Assembly (NCBI RefSeq): GCF_003628755.1
Contig: NZ_CP029256.1
Span: 1,631,585 to 1,695,584, forward strand
From: Christensenella minuta
GTDB lineage: Bacteria; Bacillota; Clostridia; Christensenellales; Christensenellaceae
Length of the DNA stretch: 64,000 nucleotides
Direction of reading: 5' to 3'
Below the pieces are notes generated by a model. It was given only the letters and a program-made list of their open reading frames with translations, made no database searches and was not told the DNA's origin. Positions 45,601-54,122 of this stretch are shown here, one piece after another. Each line of letters starts with the position of its first letter. Positions within the stretch are counted from its first letter, which is position 1. Made by a program: the position numbers and the translations under genes.

Positions 45601-46094
45601 AACATATCTTTCAGGCGCTGTGCCATACGCTTTGCGCCCTGGTAATCGTTCTGCATCAGCAGGCGCTGCACGTCGCCCGCAAGGCAGGCCGACAGGCATA
45701 CGAGTCCTTCGCTGTGCGCCGCCAGCAGTTCGTAATCGATACGCGGCTTGTAGTAAAAACCTTCCAGCGAACCTGCCGAAACGAGCTTCATCAGGTTTTT
45801 ATAGCCCGCCATATCCTTGCACAGCAGCACAAGATGCGCATATTCCCGCGAAAGGGAGGTCTTCTCAAAGCGGCTGCCCGGAGCCACATACACCTCGCAC
45901 CCGATGATCGGCTTGACGCCCTCTTTTTTCGCCGCCTCGTAAAAATCAAGCGCGCCATACATTACGCCGTGGTCCGTAATGGCGAGCGCATCCATCCCGT
46001 GCTTCTTCGCACAGGCTACAAGGTCGCCGATCCGCCCCGCGCCGTCAAGCAGGCTGTATTCCGTATGGACATGCAAATGTGTAAAATCAATCAT
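42648..46094 (-). CDS. dnaE: DNA polymerase III alpha subunit (DnaE)
   Basis: 1148 residues. Replicative polymerase of the DnaE family. PHP domain at the N-terminus (HLHVHTEYSLLDGAGRI; ALAITDHGVMYGAL), polymerase palm with MPDIDIDF (catalytic Asp) and GPGRGSAAGSIVAYSLGI, fingers, then helix-hairpin-helix (GIRILPPDVNQS region) and C-terminal OB fold (VELLGIVTSVRARPTRQ). Firmicutes usually also have PolC; it is not in this window. ATG after GGAGGAAAGTCACAAA; -10 TATACT at 46145-46150. Confidence 0.97.
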   Translation of the reverse strand: MIDFTHLHVHTEYSLLDGAGRIGDLVACAKKHGMDALAITDHGVMYGALDFYEAAKKEGVKPIIGCEVYVAPGSRFEKTSLSREYAHLVLLCKDMAGYKNLMKLVSAGSLEGFYYKPRIDYELLAAHSEGLVCLSACLAGDVQRLLMQNDYQGAKRMAQRLKDMFGGDFYLELQDHGIAEQQRINPLILKLADELSVKVVATNDVHYVNREDAYAQKVLMCIQTVTTIDQPSKMAFETEEFYLKSPREMSKLFSYVPEAVSNTREVADKCNLEFEFGNNHLPEFKVPEGYTNRGYLRHIAETGLRERYQDPADEIRERFDYELSTIDNMGFTDYFLIVWDFVNFAKKNGIMVGPGRGSAAGSIVAYSLGITNIDPIQYNLLFERFLNPERISMPDIDIDFCYERRQEVIDYVTRKYGSDHVAQIITFGTMGARLVIRDVARVMNVSIADADRIAKMVPFELKMTIDKALDRNPKLKAEYENNPDAKQVIDVARRLEGMARHASTHAAGVVIADAPITDYVPLQKNPKDESVMTQYTMKKLESMGLLKMDFLGLRTLTVIRDAVRMIEENHGVKLDIDQLNLNDKKVYELMSSGDTLGIFQFESGGMRRLLQELRPECLDDIMAANALFRPGPMESIPDYVRSKHNPKSVHYLHPMLEPILRDTYGCMVYQEQIMRIVRDVAGYSMARSDLVRRAMSKKQQSVLEKERKVFIHGEEENGTVTVDGAVRRGMDEKTANELFDQMMAFANYAFNKSHACAYAVVAYQTAYLKCYYPVEFMTALLNSFIANKQKLGEYIQTIKNEGIRILPPDVNQSGMHFTTENGCIRFGLSAISYVGEAVGEVITRRGTGYQDFTDFVEKNTDVLNKKRLESMILSGCFDCFGVRRSQLIAVYEQVLADATQLKKRQATGQMSLFDSMEGEFAPLTVQLPDIPEYGEAEKLSYEKEMTGLYISGHPLDELAGVLLNRPVSIADIMQTADDEMTMYEYDGREVELLGIVTSVRARPTRQKKMMANFVLEDLYAQMNMIAFPNVYSEAEAFLKTDAIVNVSGKVTVGQNGIELLAGRITRYVPDDAFFAGKQLYVKVAQDKNCDIDGLMRIMGRYPGGSSAVVYVEKTGQKYKLCGARSVAYKAELVEELERYLGKENVVVK

Positions 46095-46220
46095 TTTGTG
46101 ACTTTCCTCCGTCCGTGAAGCGCCGGATTTTCTTCACTTATTTTAGTATAACACGCCCCCTTTCCAATTTGTGTAAAAATTTCTTTAATGTTTCCACCCT
46201 GCCGCCGGGGGATTTTGCGC

Positions 46221-46249
46221 TTTCCAATCCCATGCGGTTATTGTATAAT
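46221..46249 (+). promoter_or_regulatory. Promoter of the HAD-hprK cluster
   Basis: TTTCCA, 17 bases, perfect TATAAT, 39 bases before the ATG of the HAD gene. The -10 is about 95 bases from that of divergent dnaE. Confidence 0.65.
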
Positions 46250-46288
46250 GGAAGTGTGATTTTACAGAAAAAGGAAGGCAGATTTTTT

Positions 46289-47077
46289 ATGGCTTACAAG
46301 CTGATCGCACTTGATCTTGACGACACGTTGCTCGACTGTGAGAAACACATTTCCAAGAGGAACCGGGAGGCGCTTGCCGCCGCGCGCGCGAAAGGCGCGC
46401 ATATTGTCCTCGCGTCCGGCAGAGCTTATGCCGGCGTAAGCGGATTCAACGAAGCTCTCGGCAACAGGGATTATACCATCGTCTGCGGCGGAGGACAGGT
46501 CGCCGACCCGGACGGGAAGGTGATCTATTCCGCATACCTCTCCCCCATTACCACAAAACAGGTGATGCGCTGGGCCGTGACGCACGGGGCGTATTTCCAG
46601 GTTTACACAGACGAGGGCTACTTTTTCCTTCAGAGGAACGACTATTCAGACTATTATGAAAAGCTGTGCGGTTACAGCGGGATCGAAGACCCGGACCTCA
46701 TGAATAAGGAAATGATACTTGCGGCTAAAATATTGCTGATCGATACGGAAGAAAAGCTGGAAGAATACCGCAGCGAACTTTCCGCGATGTTTCCGGAACT
46801 GGTGATTAAGAAATCCCAGAGCGACTTCCTCGAGATCATGGATCCCACCGCAACCAAGGGCAACGCCCTCGAATATCTGGCGAAGAAACTGGGCATTGAG
46901 AGGCAGCAGGTGATGGCGGTCGGGGACAGCGAGATTGACGAGAGCATGCTCGAATGGGCGGGTCTCGGGATTGCTATGGAAAACGCATGCAGCGCCTGCA
47001 AGGAAGCTGCAAATGACGTAACCGCCTCCTGCAACGAGGACGGCGTCGCGCTCGCAATTGAAAAATATATCATATAA
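46289..47077 (+). CDS. Cof-type HAD hydrolase
   Basis: 262 residues. HAD subfamily IIB sugar or nucleotide phosphatase: motif I LDLDDTLLDCEK, motif II VLASGRAY, motif III Lys in TKGNALEYL, motif IV VGDSEIDESMLEWAG. Substrates of the Cof group include phosphosugars, flavin precursors and PLP. ATG at 46289 after AAGGAAGG; upstream open frame crosses the promoter. It is followed by hprK after 13 bases, so it is likely part of that operon. Confidence 0.9.
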   Translation: MAYKLIALDLDDTLLDCEKHISKRNREALAAARAKGAHIVLASGRAYAGVSGFNEALGNRDYTIVCGGGQVADPDGKVIYSAYLSPITTKQVMRWAVTHGAYFQVYTDEGYFFLQRNDYSDYYEKLCGYSGIEDPDLMNKEMILAAKILLIDTEEKLEEYRSELSAMFPELVIKKSQSDFLEIMDPTATKGNALEYLAKKLGIERQQVMAVGDSEIDESMLEWAGLGIAMENACSACKEAANDVTASCNEDGVALAIEKYII

Positions 47078-47090
47078 GGGTGGATACGAA

Positions 47091-48011
47091 ATGAAACGTA
47101 CGATCAAAATCACGGACCTCGCAAAGGCGATCAGCCTGAATATTGTCTATATGGGGACCCGTGACACGGCGGAAATCGATTCAAGCGACCTTAACCGGCC
47201 GGGGCTCCAGATGAGCGGATTCTTTGAATATTTTGCAGTCAACAGGATTCAGCTCTTTGGTATGGTGGAGATGACCTACCTGCAAACCCTGGACCCGGAA
47301 ACTCGGCTGGAACGCCTTGACCGGTTCTTTTCCCATCCGATCCCGTGCGTATTGATCGGGCGCAACCTGACGCCTCCGGACGAATTCCTCGAATGTGCGC
47401 GCAAATACGACGTTCCGGTGCTGATGTCGGGCCTTACGACAACCAAGCTTTCACATAAAACGGCGATCTACCTCGACGCGCTGCTCGCACCTGTCATTTC
47501 CCGCCACGGCGGCCTGATGGACGTTTATGGCGTTGGGATGTTCATCACTGGGGACAGCGGCGTCGGCAAGAGCGAAACCGCGCTTGAGCTGGTAAAACGC
47601 GGCCACCGGTTTGTCGCGGACGACGTGGTGGAGATTCACAAGCTGTCCGACGATACGCTGATCGGCCAGTCGCCGGACATCATCCGGCACATGATGGAAA
47701 TACGCGGGCTTGGAATCATCGACGTCTCGGTGCTGTACGGCATGGGTTCGATCCGCCGCGAAAAATCCATCGAGCTTGCAATCCATCTCGAACCGGGCGA
47801 CGTGCGGGATATCGACCGTCTCGGCACGGCGGACAACCACATTACGCTCCTTGGCGTAAAGGTACCGCAGATCACGCTTCCGGTGCGTCCGGGCCGTAAC
47901 CTTGCGATCGTTATGGAGGTCGCGGCCATGAACTTCCGTTTAAAAAGCATTGGACAGGGCGGCGGCGAATGGCTCGCCCAGAATATTATGGATGTGATTT
48001 CCCAGGCATGA
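47091..48011 (+). CDS. hprK: HPr kinase/phosphorylase
   Basis: 306 residues. Phosphorylates HPr or Crh on Ser46 according to glycolytic state and so controls carbon catabolite repression. Walker A GDSGVGKS (Lys160), the family signature EIRGLGIIDV, and catalytic RGHRFVADDVVEI; the N-terminal domain (1-130) has the usual MutS-like fold region. Stop codon overlaps the murB start (ATGA). Start at 47091 gives the expected family length; four bases earlier the HAD stop codon lies upstream. Confidence 0.96.
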   Translation: MKRTIKITDLAKAISLNIVYMGTRDTAEIDSSDLNRPGLQMSGFFEYFAVNRIQLFGMVEMTYLQTLDPETRLERLDRFFSHPIPCVLIGRNLTPPDEFLECARKYDVPVLMSGLTTTKLSHKTAIYLDALLAPVISRHGGLMDVYGVGMFITGDSGVGKSETALELVKRGHRFVADDVVEIHKLSDDTLIGQSPDIIRHMMEIRGLGIIDVSVLYGMGSIRREKSIELAIHLEPGDVRDIDRLGTADNHITLLGVKVPQITLPVRPGRNLAIVMEVAAMNFRLKSIGQGGGEWLAQNIMDVISQA

Positions 48012-48922
48012 ATTCAGAACTCCTTACCGCCCGCTTTGTCTCCCTGCTCGGAGAAGCGGGCGTTCGCGAAAATGAACCGATGTCCGCACATACGACTTTT
48101 AAAACAGGCGGACCCGCGGACCTGATGCTCCTCCCCCGGACGGAGGAAGGGCTTGTTTCCGTTTTGCGCGTCCTGCGTGAAGAAGGAACCCCTTATGTCG
48201 TGATCGGCCGCGGCTCCAATCTCCTCGTCTCCGACGAGGGCATACGCGGTGCGGTCGTGAAGCTTGCCCAAGGTATGGACGATATCGACGTGCGGGAGGG
48301 CCGCATAATTGCCCAAACGGGCGCATCGCTCAAGGCGCTGTGCCTGGAATCGATCCGCGCGGGGCTTGCGGGGCTCGAGTTTGCGGGTGGCATTCCGGGA
48401 GCCTTAGGCGGCGCGGTATACATGAACGCCGGCGCATACGGCGGCGAGATGAAGGACCACATGACATCCGTGCGCGTGGTGGACCGTGCGCTTGGGATCC
48501 GGGAAATCCCCGCTGCGGAGATGGATTTTTCCTACCGCCACAGCGCGGCGATGGAAAAAGGATATATCGTGCTCGGCGCGGCATTTTCCCTGCCGGCGGG
48601 CGACCCGCAGCTGTCCTTAGATAAAATGAACGAATTCAACGCCCGGCGGCGCGAAAAACAGCCGCTCGCCTATCCAAGCGCAGGCAGCACCTTTAAACGC
48701 CCAAAGGGAAATTACGCGGGCACGCTGATCGAGTCCTGCGGACTCAAGGGCTTCAGCATCGGCGGAGCGCAGGTTTCGGAGAAACACGCCGGGTTTATCA
48801 TTAATACAGGAAGCGCTTTTTCACGCGATATCTACGAGCTGATCTTGCATGTAAAAGAGGTCGTCTTACAGGAAACCGGCGTTGTACTCGAGCCGGAAGT
48901 GAAAATGCTTGGAGAGTTTTAA
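48008..48922 (+). CDS. murB: UDP-N-acetylenolpyruvoylglucosamine reductase
   Basis: 304 residues. Second committed step of peptidoglycan precursor synthesis, NADPH-dependent, FAD-bound. Motifs: HTTFKTGGPADLM, VIGRGSNLLVSDEG (FAD binding), GIPGALGGAVYMNAGAYGGE, and PSAGSTFKRP with catalytic Ser; typical type II (short) Firmicute MurB. ATGA overlap with hprK shows tight coupling. The longer frame starting 13 codons upstream lies inside hprK. Confidence 0.97.
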   Translation: MNSELLTARFVSLLGEAGVRENEPMSAHTTFKTGGPADLMLLPRTEEGLVSVLRVLREEGTPYVVIGRGSNLLVSDEGIRGAVVKLAQGMDDIDVREGRIIAQTGASLKALCLESIRAGLAGLEFAGGIPGALGGAVYMNAGAYGGEMKDHMTSVRVVDRALGIREIPAAEMDFSYRHSAAMEKGYIVLGAAFSLPAGDPQLSLDKMNEFNARRREKQPLAYPSAGSTFKRPKGNYAGTLIESCGLKGFSIGGAQVSEKHAGFIINTGSAFSRDIYELILHVKEVVLQETGVVLEPEVKMLGEF

Positions 48923-48923
48923 G

Positions 48924-49628
48924 GTGAAAATTATTGCGGATACACACACGCATACAGTGCACAGCCACGGTACGGGTACTGTGGAAGACAATGTAAAAGC
49001 CGCCATTGTCCTGGGGCTGAAACGAATCACCATCAGCGACCATGGCCCGCTCCATATGTGCTACAACATCAAGGATGTGGAGGCATACCTGCGGGATATC
49101 GAAAGAATGCGGGAGAAATACGCGGGGGACATCGAGGTGCTCGCAGGCGTGGAAATGAACCTGCTCTCCTCCGAGGGCGACGTTGATTTCCCGGAGCAAT
49201 GGAAGGACCGTTTCGACGTATTCCTGATGGGATATCACAAGCTGGTGCGGTATAAGACGCTTGCCGACCGTATGAACATGATGTTTGTGAGGCGCAGTAC
49301 GGAAAAGGCGGTAGAGCGCAATACGCGGGCCTATATGAAGGCGTTGGACCGTTACCCGATCGACATTATCGTACATCCGGGCTACGGCCTGCCTGTCGAT
49401 CTCTCGCAGCTTGCCGAATATGCCGCAAAAAAAGGCGTCGTAATGGAGATCAACGCCAAGCATCCGGAATTTACGCCAGAGGAGCTTTCCGCCTGCGGCG
49501 AAACCGGGGTGAAATTTTCCATCGGCAGCGACGCGCACTCGCCCGGGCGCGTAGGCGATTTTCTGCCGGCCCTTCATAAGGCGCAGGCAGCAGGAATTAC
49601 GGCGGAACAGATCGTCAATGCGGAATAA
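48924..49628 (+). CDS. PHP-domain phosphatase (YcdX-like)
   Basis: 234 residues from the GTG directly after the murB stop codon, with GGAGAG ten bases before. Metal-binding motifs of the PHP fold: ADTHTHTVHSHG, ITISDHGPLHM, VLAGVEMNLL, HPGYGLPVD and IGSDAHSPGRVGDF; about nine ligands for a trinuclear site. Likely a phosphoesterase of unknown substrate. This gene commonly lies in hprK-murB-rapZ clusters of Clostridia. An upstream TTG at 48909 is an alternative start. Confidence 0.9.
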   Translation: MKIIADTHTHTVHSHGTGTVEDNVKAAIVLGLKRITISDHGPLHMCYNIKDVEAYLRDIERMREKYAGDIEVLAGVEMNLLSSEGDVDFPEQWKDRFDVFLMGYHKLVRYKTLADRMNMMFVRRSTEKAVERNTRAYMKALDRYPIDIIVHPGYGLPVDLSQLAEYAAKKGVVMEINAKHPEFTPEELSACGETGVKFSIGSDAHSPGRVGDFLPALHKAQAAGITAEQIVNAE

Positions 49629-49873
49629 GACGGCTTTTTCCGCAATCGGGAAATGATCCCGCTAAAGCTTAATGCGGCGCAAACGAAGCGGTTTCGGCGG
49701 GCAAAGGATTCCTCTTGGTTTCCAAGATGCCTGACAGCGCACAGCGGGCAAGGAGGCGGGAATTGGGCCTTCGCACGGCTCAGGAAGTGAGTCTCGCGGG
49801 GAAAAGGAGAAATGCGCCTGGAAACTGTGAAGCGCACAGCGGGCAAGAAGGCGTCTTTCGACGTGGAGGTTTT
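49629..49873. other. Unexplained 245-base region with 23-base direct repeats
   Basis: No gene is apparent. AGCGCACAGCGGGCAAGGAG (49736 on, 23 bases in all) recurs at 49831-49853 with one mismatch; a weaker third copy of GCGGGCAA is at 49697-49705. The region is G-rich on the plus strand and has several short inverted pairs. It may be a structured leader or small RNA upstream of rapZ, or simply a local duplication. Confidence 0.4.
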
Positions 49874-50737
49874 ATGAAGTTTACAATCGTAACAGGCTTA
49901 TCCGGCGCCGGCAGGTCTTCGGCGCTCCGGCGGCTCGAGGACCTCGGGTATTATTGTGTGGATAATTTAATGCCCGAGCTGATTCCCCAGTTTGCGCGGC
50001 TGTGCATGGAAAGCACGCATATCCGGGACAAGGTTGCCGTCACAGTCGATACGCGCATGGGCGATTTTTTCGATTCAATTTATGCGACCATCGACGAATT
50101 GAAGACTATGGACCTCGATCTCGATATCCTGTTCCTTGACGCTTCGGACGCGGTTCTTGTAAAGCGCTTCAAGGAAGTACGCAGAAGCCACCCGGTTTCG
50201 GGAAGCGGCGAGATTTTGTCCGGTATTCACATGGAGCGGCGCAAGCTCCAGCAGCTTAAAGACATGGCGAACCATGTGGTGGACACCTCTTCCTATAACG
50301 TCATGAAGCTGAAAAAAATGATCGATACCATGTATTCGGGCGACCACGATACCCGTCTGCTGATTTCCATCATTTCGTTCGGTTATAAACGCGGGATTCC
50401 GCTGGATGCGGATATGGTGTTCGACATGCGTTTTATTGAAAATCCTTTTTATGTGGAAGGTATGCGCAGGCATTCCGGCCTTGACAAAGATGTGCGCGAT
50501 TTTGTACTTTCCTTCGGCCAGACGCAGTTTTTCCTCGCGGAGCTGGTGAAGATGGTTGAAACGCTTGCGCCGAGCTTTGTGAGCGAGGACAAAAACCAGC
50601 TCGTTATCGGCATCGGCTGTACGGGCGGCATGCACCGCAGTGTCGCGGTCGCGGAAGAGCTGCATCGGCTTCTTTCCGAAAAGGGTATGCGGGTAACGCT
50701 CGAGCACCGCGACCTTACCCTGGAAAAAAACTGCTGA
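49874..50737 (+). CDS. rapZ: RapZ/YvcJ nucleotide-binding protein
   Basis: 287 residues. Walker A-like TGLSGAGRSSALRRLEDLGY, then DNLMPELIPQF and FLDASDAVLVKRFKEVRRSHP, and the C-terminal GIGCTGGMHRSVAVAEEL phosphosugar-binding motif. In E. coli RapZ senses GlcN6P and controls glmS through RNA decay; in Bacillus the homologue YvcJ hydrolyses GTP. ATG at 49874 after GTGGAGGTTTT; the 13-base gap to whiA means no yvcK between. Confidence 0.95.
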   Translation: MKFTIVTGLSGAGRSSALRRLEDLGYYCVDNLMPELIPQFARLCMESTHIRDKVAVTVDTRMGDFFDSIYATIDELKTMDLDLDILFLDASDAVLVKRFKEVRRSHPVSGSGEILSGIHMERRKLQQLKDMANHVVDTSSYNVMKLKKMIDTMYSGDHDTRLLISIISFGYKRGIPLDADMVFDMRFIENPFYVEGMRRHSGLDKDVRDFVLSFGQTQFFLAELVKMVETLAPSFVSEDKNQLVIGIGCTGGMHRSVAVAEELHRLLSEKGMRVTLEHRDLTLEKNC

Positions 50738-50750
50738 CAGGGAGGGCGCT

Positions 50751-51692
50751 ATGTCGTTTTCAATGGCCGCAAAAGATGAAATATGCACGCAGGCGGAGGA
50801 ACGGGGCTGCTGTATTATCGCGGAGCTTTGTGCCATTACCCTTATTTGCGGAAACCTTTCCATTTCCCATGGCGGCGTGCGTATCAAATACAATACCGAG
50901 AGCATGACGGTAGCCAAGCGCATCTACGATACGGTAACGCGCATTTTAAAACTCGATTCCGCAGTCGAGATCAAGGATAACCTCCTTAAGAAAAAACACA
51001 GCTACACGATCGTTGTCGAGGACGCAGCTTTGCTGCTGACTGTGCTGGGCCTTGAAGGAAACCTGCTCACGGACGCCGTTCCCCCGGGGGAAATGCTGGA
51101 CAAGGAATGCTGCCGGGCAGCGATTTTGCGGGGTGCGTTTCTCGGGGGCGGAACGGTCTCCAATCCCAAGAAAAATTACCACGCAGAATTTGTTACGAAC
51201 TCTGAAGCGTTTGCAAAAGTGCTCCTTTCCATCCTTGAAAAAAACGAAATTCGGGCAAAAATAATTCACCGCCGGCAGAATTTTGTGGTATACTTAAATG
51301 AAGGAGACGGAATCGCCGCATTGCTTGCGATTATTGGCGCTTATTCTTCTATTCTGAATTTTGAAAATGTACGCGTGTTAAAAGAAATGCGCAATAATGT
51401 CAACCGGGCTGTAAATTGCGAGACGGCCAATATCAATAAAACCGTTAATGCTGCCATGACGCAGGTTATGAATATTCACAAAATAGAACGGACGATTGGC
51501 CTTAAGCACCTAAGCGATCCGTTGCGCGAGGCGGCGGAGCTCAGACTTGCCAACCCTGAGGCGACTCTCGGCGAGTTATGCGAGCTTGGCGGTACGACTA
51601 AATCGGGGATGAATCACCGGCTCCGCAAGATCAACGCGATTGCGCAAGAGCTTAATGAAGCGTTCCCGCGGCCAACCGACACTAAGCAATAA
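50751..51692 (+). CDS. whiA: Sporulation/cell-division regulator WhiA
   Basis: 313 residues. N-terminal LAGLIDADG-like fold (FSMAAKDEICTQ, CCRAAILRGAFLGGGTVSNP) and C-terminal helix-turn-helix (SDPLREAAELRLANPEATLGELCE). WhiA controls sporulation genes in Streptomyces and has division-linked roles in Bacillus. ATG after AGGGAGGGCGCT. It sits between rapZ and the HPr-like gene as in the Bacillus yvc cluster. Confidence 0.95.
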   Translation: MSFSMAAKDEICTQAEERGCCIIAELCAITLICGNLSISHGGVRIKYNTESMTVAKRIYDTVTRILKLDSAVEIKDNLLKKKHSYTIVVEDAALLLTVLGLEGNLLTDAVPPGEMLDKECCRAAILRGAFLGGGTVSNPKKNYHAEFVTNSEAFAKVLLSILEKNEIRAKIIHRRQNFVVYLNEGDGIAALLAIIGAYSSILNFENVRVLKEMRNNVNRAVNCETANINKTVNAAMTQVMNIHKIERTIGLKHLSDPLREAAELRLANPEATLGELCELGGTTKSGMNHRLRKINAIAQELNEAFPRPTDTKQ

Positions 51693-51706
51693 AGGGAGGA
51701 TTTGAA

Positions 51707-51970
51707 ATGATTTACAAAGAACTCATCATCAAGAACAATGACGGCCTTAAGGCCAAAGCAGCTGCCAGCTTCGTGCAGGTTGCAAACCAGTTCGATTCGC
51801 AGATCCTGATCGAATTTTCCAACAAAAAAATCAACGCGAAGAGCATTATGGGGCTTTTATCACTCGGGGTGAAAAAAGGCGAATCCATTTATGTATTCGC
51901 AAACGGCGGCGATGAAAAAGACGCCGTAGAGGCTCTTGCGGAGCTTGTAGAAAATAATTTTGGGGAATGA
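51707..51970 (+). CDS. crh: Crh-like HPr homologue lacking His15
   Basis: 87 residues with the HPr fold. In HPr residue 15 is the histidine phosphorylated by enzyme I (GLHARPA); here the motif reads GLKAKAA, so position 15 is Lys and Arg17 and Pro18 are also lost. The HprK target is kept: INAKSIMGLLSLGV with Ser46. It cannot carry phosphate for sugar PTS uptake but could be Ser-phosphorylated by the HprK encoded 4 kb upstream and act as CcpA corepressor, as Bacillus Crh (Gln15) does. ATG after AAGGGAGGATTTGAA. Confidence 0.9.
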   Translation: MIYKELIIKNNDGLKAKAAASFVQVANQFDSQILIEFSNKKINAKSIMGLLSLGVKKGESIYVFANGGDEKDAVEALAELVENNFGE

Positions 51971-51985
51971 GTGTTTGATTAATTC

Positions 51986-52015
51986 AAAAAGCCAGCCTTA
52001 GGCTGGCTTTTTTTA
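51986..52015. terminator. Bidirectional terminator
   Basis: AAAAAGCCAGCC, TTA, GGCTGGCTTTTTTT after crh; also serves the convergent diguanylate cyclase gene. Confidence 0.92.
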
Positions 52016-52081
52016 TATGCGGCGAAACAGTGCTCACGGCTCTGAGGCTGCCGCCTGTAAATTCAAGTATACCGCGGCGTC

Positions 52082-54019
52082 TTATCTTCCATTAAAAATA
52101 GTGAAGCCGTTCTTCCCCTGCTTCTTTGTCCGGTACAGGGCATAGTCGGCATTTTTATACAACGTTTCAAAATCCTTCCCCGCCCCGGGAGCAACGGCCA
52201 CACCGATGCTGGTAGTGATCTCGCAAACACCGGCCTCCTCTACAGTCAGCGTCCGGTGCAGGGCCTTTACCAGCGCAGCTGCCTTCCGCTCTGCCGCATA
52301 CCGGTCCGGAACCGGCATAAAGGCGACAAACTCATCCCCGCCGATGCGGCCGACGATGTCTCCGTTCCGGAACTGTGCCCGGAGGGCCTGCGAAAAGTCT
52401 ATCAGTACGGTATCCCCCGCCGCGTGGCCAAAATGGTCGTTGATGCCTTTAAAGTTGTCTATATCCAATATAAAGAACGCAAACAGCTTCCGGGGCTGTT
52501 CCAGCAGCCTTGCACGAATCGTTTCCTGTGCGGCCACCTTATTGAGCAGACCCGTCAGGGAATCCTTCTGCATGCGGTCGTACAGGTAAAGCTCACGTTT
52601 TTTCTCTTCATCGATATTCTGCCGGTAAACCATCATCCGCACGGAATCATCCTCGTCCCAGTGGAAAAGCTGTGCGGTAATCCGCATCCAATAATAGGTT
52701 TCTCCGTCGGAGCGGATCATAAAATCATAGCGGAGGTTTTCCACACCTCTTTCATACGCGGCCAATACGGATTCCGGCAAAAAAGCATCAAGGTATCCCT
52801 GCCGGAATTCTTCCTTAATCTGCTTTTCGGCAATAACATGCAACGCCGCGTCATACGGTGTGTTTTCCGGCGCGCCCAAGCTCTCAAAGTAACGCTCTGT
52901 CGCCTCGCTTGCCGCCCTGTTGTGGGTAATATCTATTTCATAGATGTTTTCATAAAGCTGCTCTGTCGCCTTTTGGAACGCGTTCCTGTGCTCATGCTCC
53001 TTTGCCACCGCGAGTTCGCTGATCTTTTGATTGTATTTGCGGATCACGCTGGTGATGATAATCAGAACGGCGGCAATAATCGCGATAATAACCAGAAGCT
53101 CCTGGACAAATTGTCTGGCCAGCACCTGGTCCATAACCGTCGTGTCATAGTCAACAACCAAATGCCAGCCTAAATTTTCCACATAGACGCTTATCAGGTA
53201 TCCGCTGCCCTTGGCAGAAGAATACCAAACGGCCTGCGTCTCGGCCTTGTTTTCAAGGATCTGCTCCTTAAGCTCTGGATAGGGGCAGGAACTGAACAGG
53301 TTTTCCGCCTGATATCCTGTCCGGCTGGTGGAAATTTCTACCGTTCCATTTCCATCAATGAGGGTAACCCCAATTCCGAATTTATCCTCATAGCTTTGAA
53401 AGAGCTCCTGCAGCTCACTCACACGAAACCCGACGCCCACTACGCCAATGGTTTCTCCGTCCGCTCCATAAATCCGGCAATTGATAAAAACGGTAATTTC
53501 ATTTCCGGCTTTATCGACCTCGTCATTGTCAATATTAAGCGAATATTCTTCGTCCGATTGCAGGAAACGATAAAACCAGACATTCTCGGGGTCGCCCTCG
53601 GGCAGCATCCGGTCTAATCCATTGAAATTATAGTACCTTTTTGACTGCGCGGATGCGAGAAATACCGAATCATAGTCATACTTATCGCGGTAGGCGTTCA
53701 GGTAGGTGCGCATATCTTCGATGAAGCTGTCGTCGTTCATGCGCGCTTCCTCCTCCGCAAGAAATTTCTTCAGCAGGCTGTCGTTCGCCATTGTAAGCGA
53801 AATATTGACCGGTTTGATAAAGGTGGAATCGATCTGATGGTGGATCCCTTCGGAGGTAAGTGCGGCCACGCTCTCCACATCCTTATAGAAAATCCCCTGA
53901 TTGGATTGATAGCTGATGATGGAGGTGGTCAGGAATCCCAAAACGATCACGACGCATACCAAAATATTGGTGCGCATCAGTACATTTTTTTCATTATGTG
54001 CTCCCCTTCCCTGCATCAT
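52082..54019 (-). CDS. Membrane diguanylate cyclase with Cache sensor and PAS-like domain
   Basis: 645 residues. Two membrane helices (about residues 17-38 and 307-328) enclose an extracellular dCache-like sensor (FRVSELQELFQSYEDKFGIG). A PAS_3-like segment follows, then GGDEF: the LDIDNFKGINDHFGH and RIGGDEFVAF motifs are intact, and RNGD five residues before GGDEF is an RxxD inhibitory site. It should make cyclic di-GMP in response to an external small molecule. Start chosen at the ATG after TTAAGGAAAGGT; another ATG ten codons upstream is possible. Confidence 0.9.
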   Translation of the reverse strand: MMQGRGAHNEKNVLMRTNILVCVVIVLGFLTTSIISYQSNQGIFYKDVESVAALTSEGIHHQIDSTFIKPVNISLTMANDSLLKKFLAEEEARMNDDSFIEDMRTYLNAYRDKYDYDSVFLASAQSKRYYNFNGLDRMLPEGDPENVWFYRFLQSDEEYSLNIDNDEVDKAGNEITVFINCRIYGADGETIGVVGVGFRVSELQELFQSYEDKFGIGVTLIDGNGTVEISTSRTGYQAENLFSSCPYPELKEQILENKAETQAVWYSSAKGSGYLISVYVENLGWHLVVDYDTTVMDQVLARQFVQELLVIIAIIAAVLIIITSVIRKYNQKISELAVAKEHEHRNAFQKATEQLYENIYEIDITHNRAASEATERYFESLGAPENTPYDAALHVIAEKQIKEEFRQGYLDAFLPESVLAAYERGVENLRYDFMIRSDGETYYWMRITAQLFHWDEDDSVRMMVYRQNIDEEKKRELYLYDRMQKDSLTGLLNKVAAQETIRARLLEQPRKLFAFFILDIDNFKGINDHFGHAAGDTVLIDFSQALRAQFRNGDIVGRIGGDEFVAFMPVPDRYAAERKAAALVKALHRTLTVEEAGVCEITTSIGVAVAPGAGKDFETLYKNADYALYRTKKQGKNGFTIFNGR

Positions 54020-54122
54020 ACCTTTCCTTAAGTATACACCGGAAATCATATCGGCGCTATATTAAACGATCTCTATCCGGTATTATTTTAGCCTTGCACT
54101 GTGTTTTGCTTCAGGCAGGATT

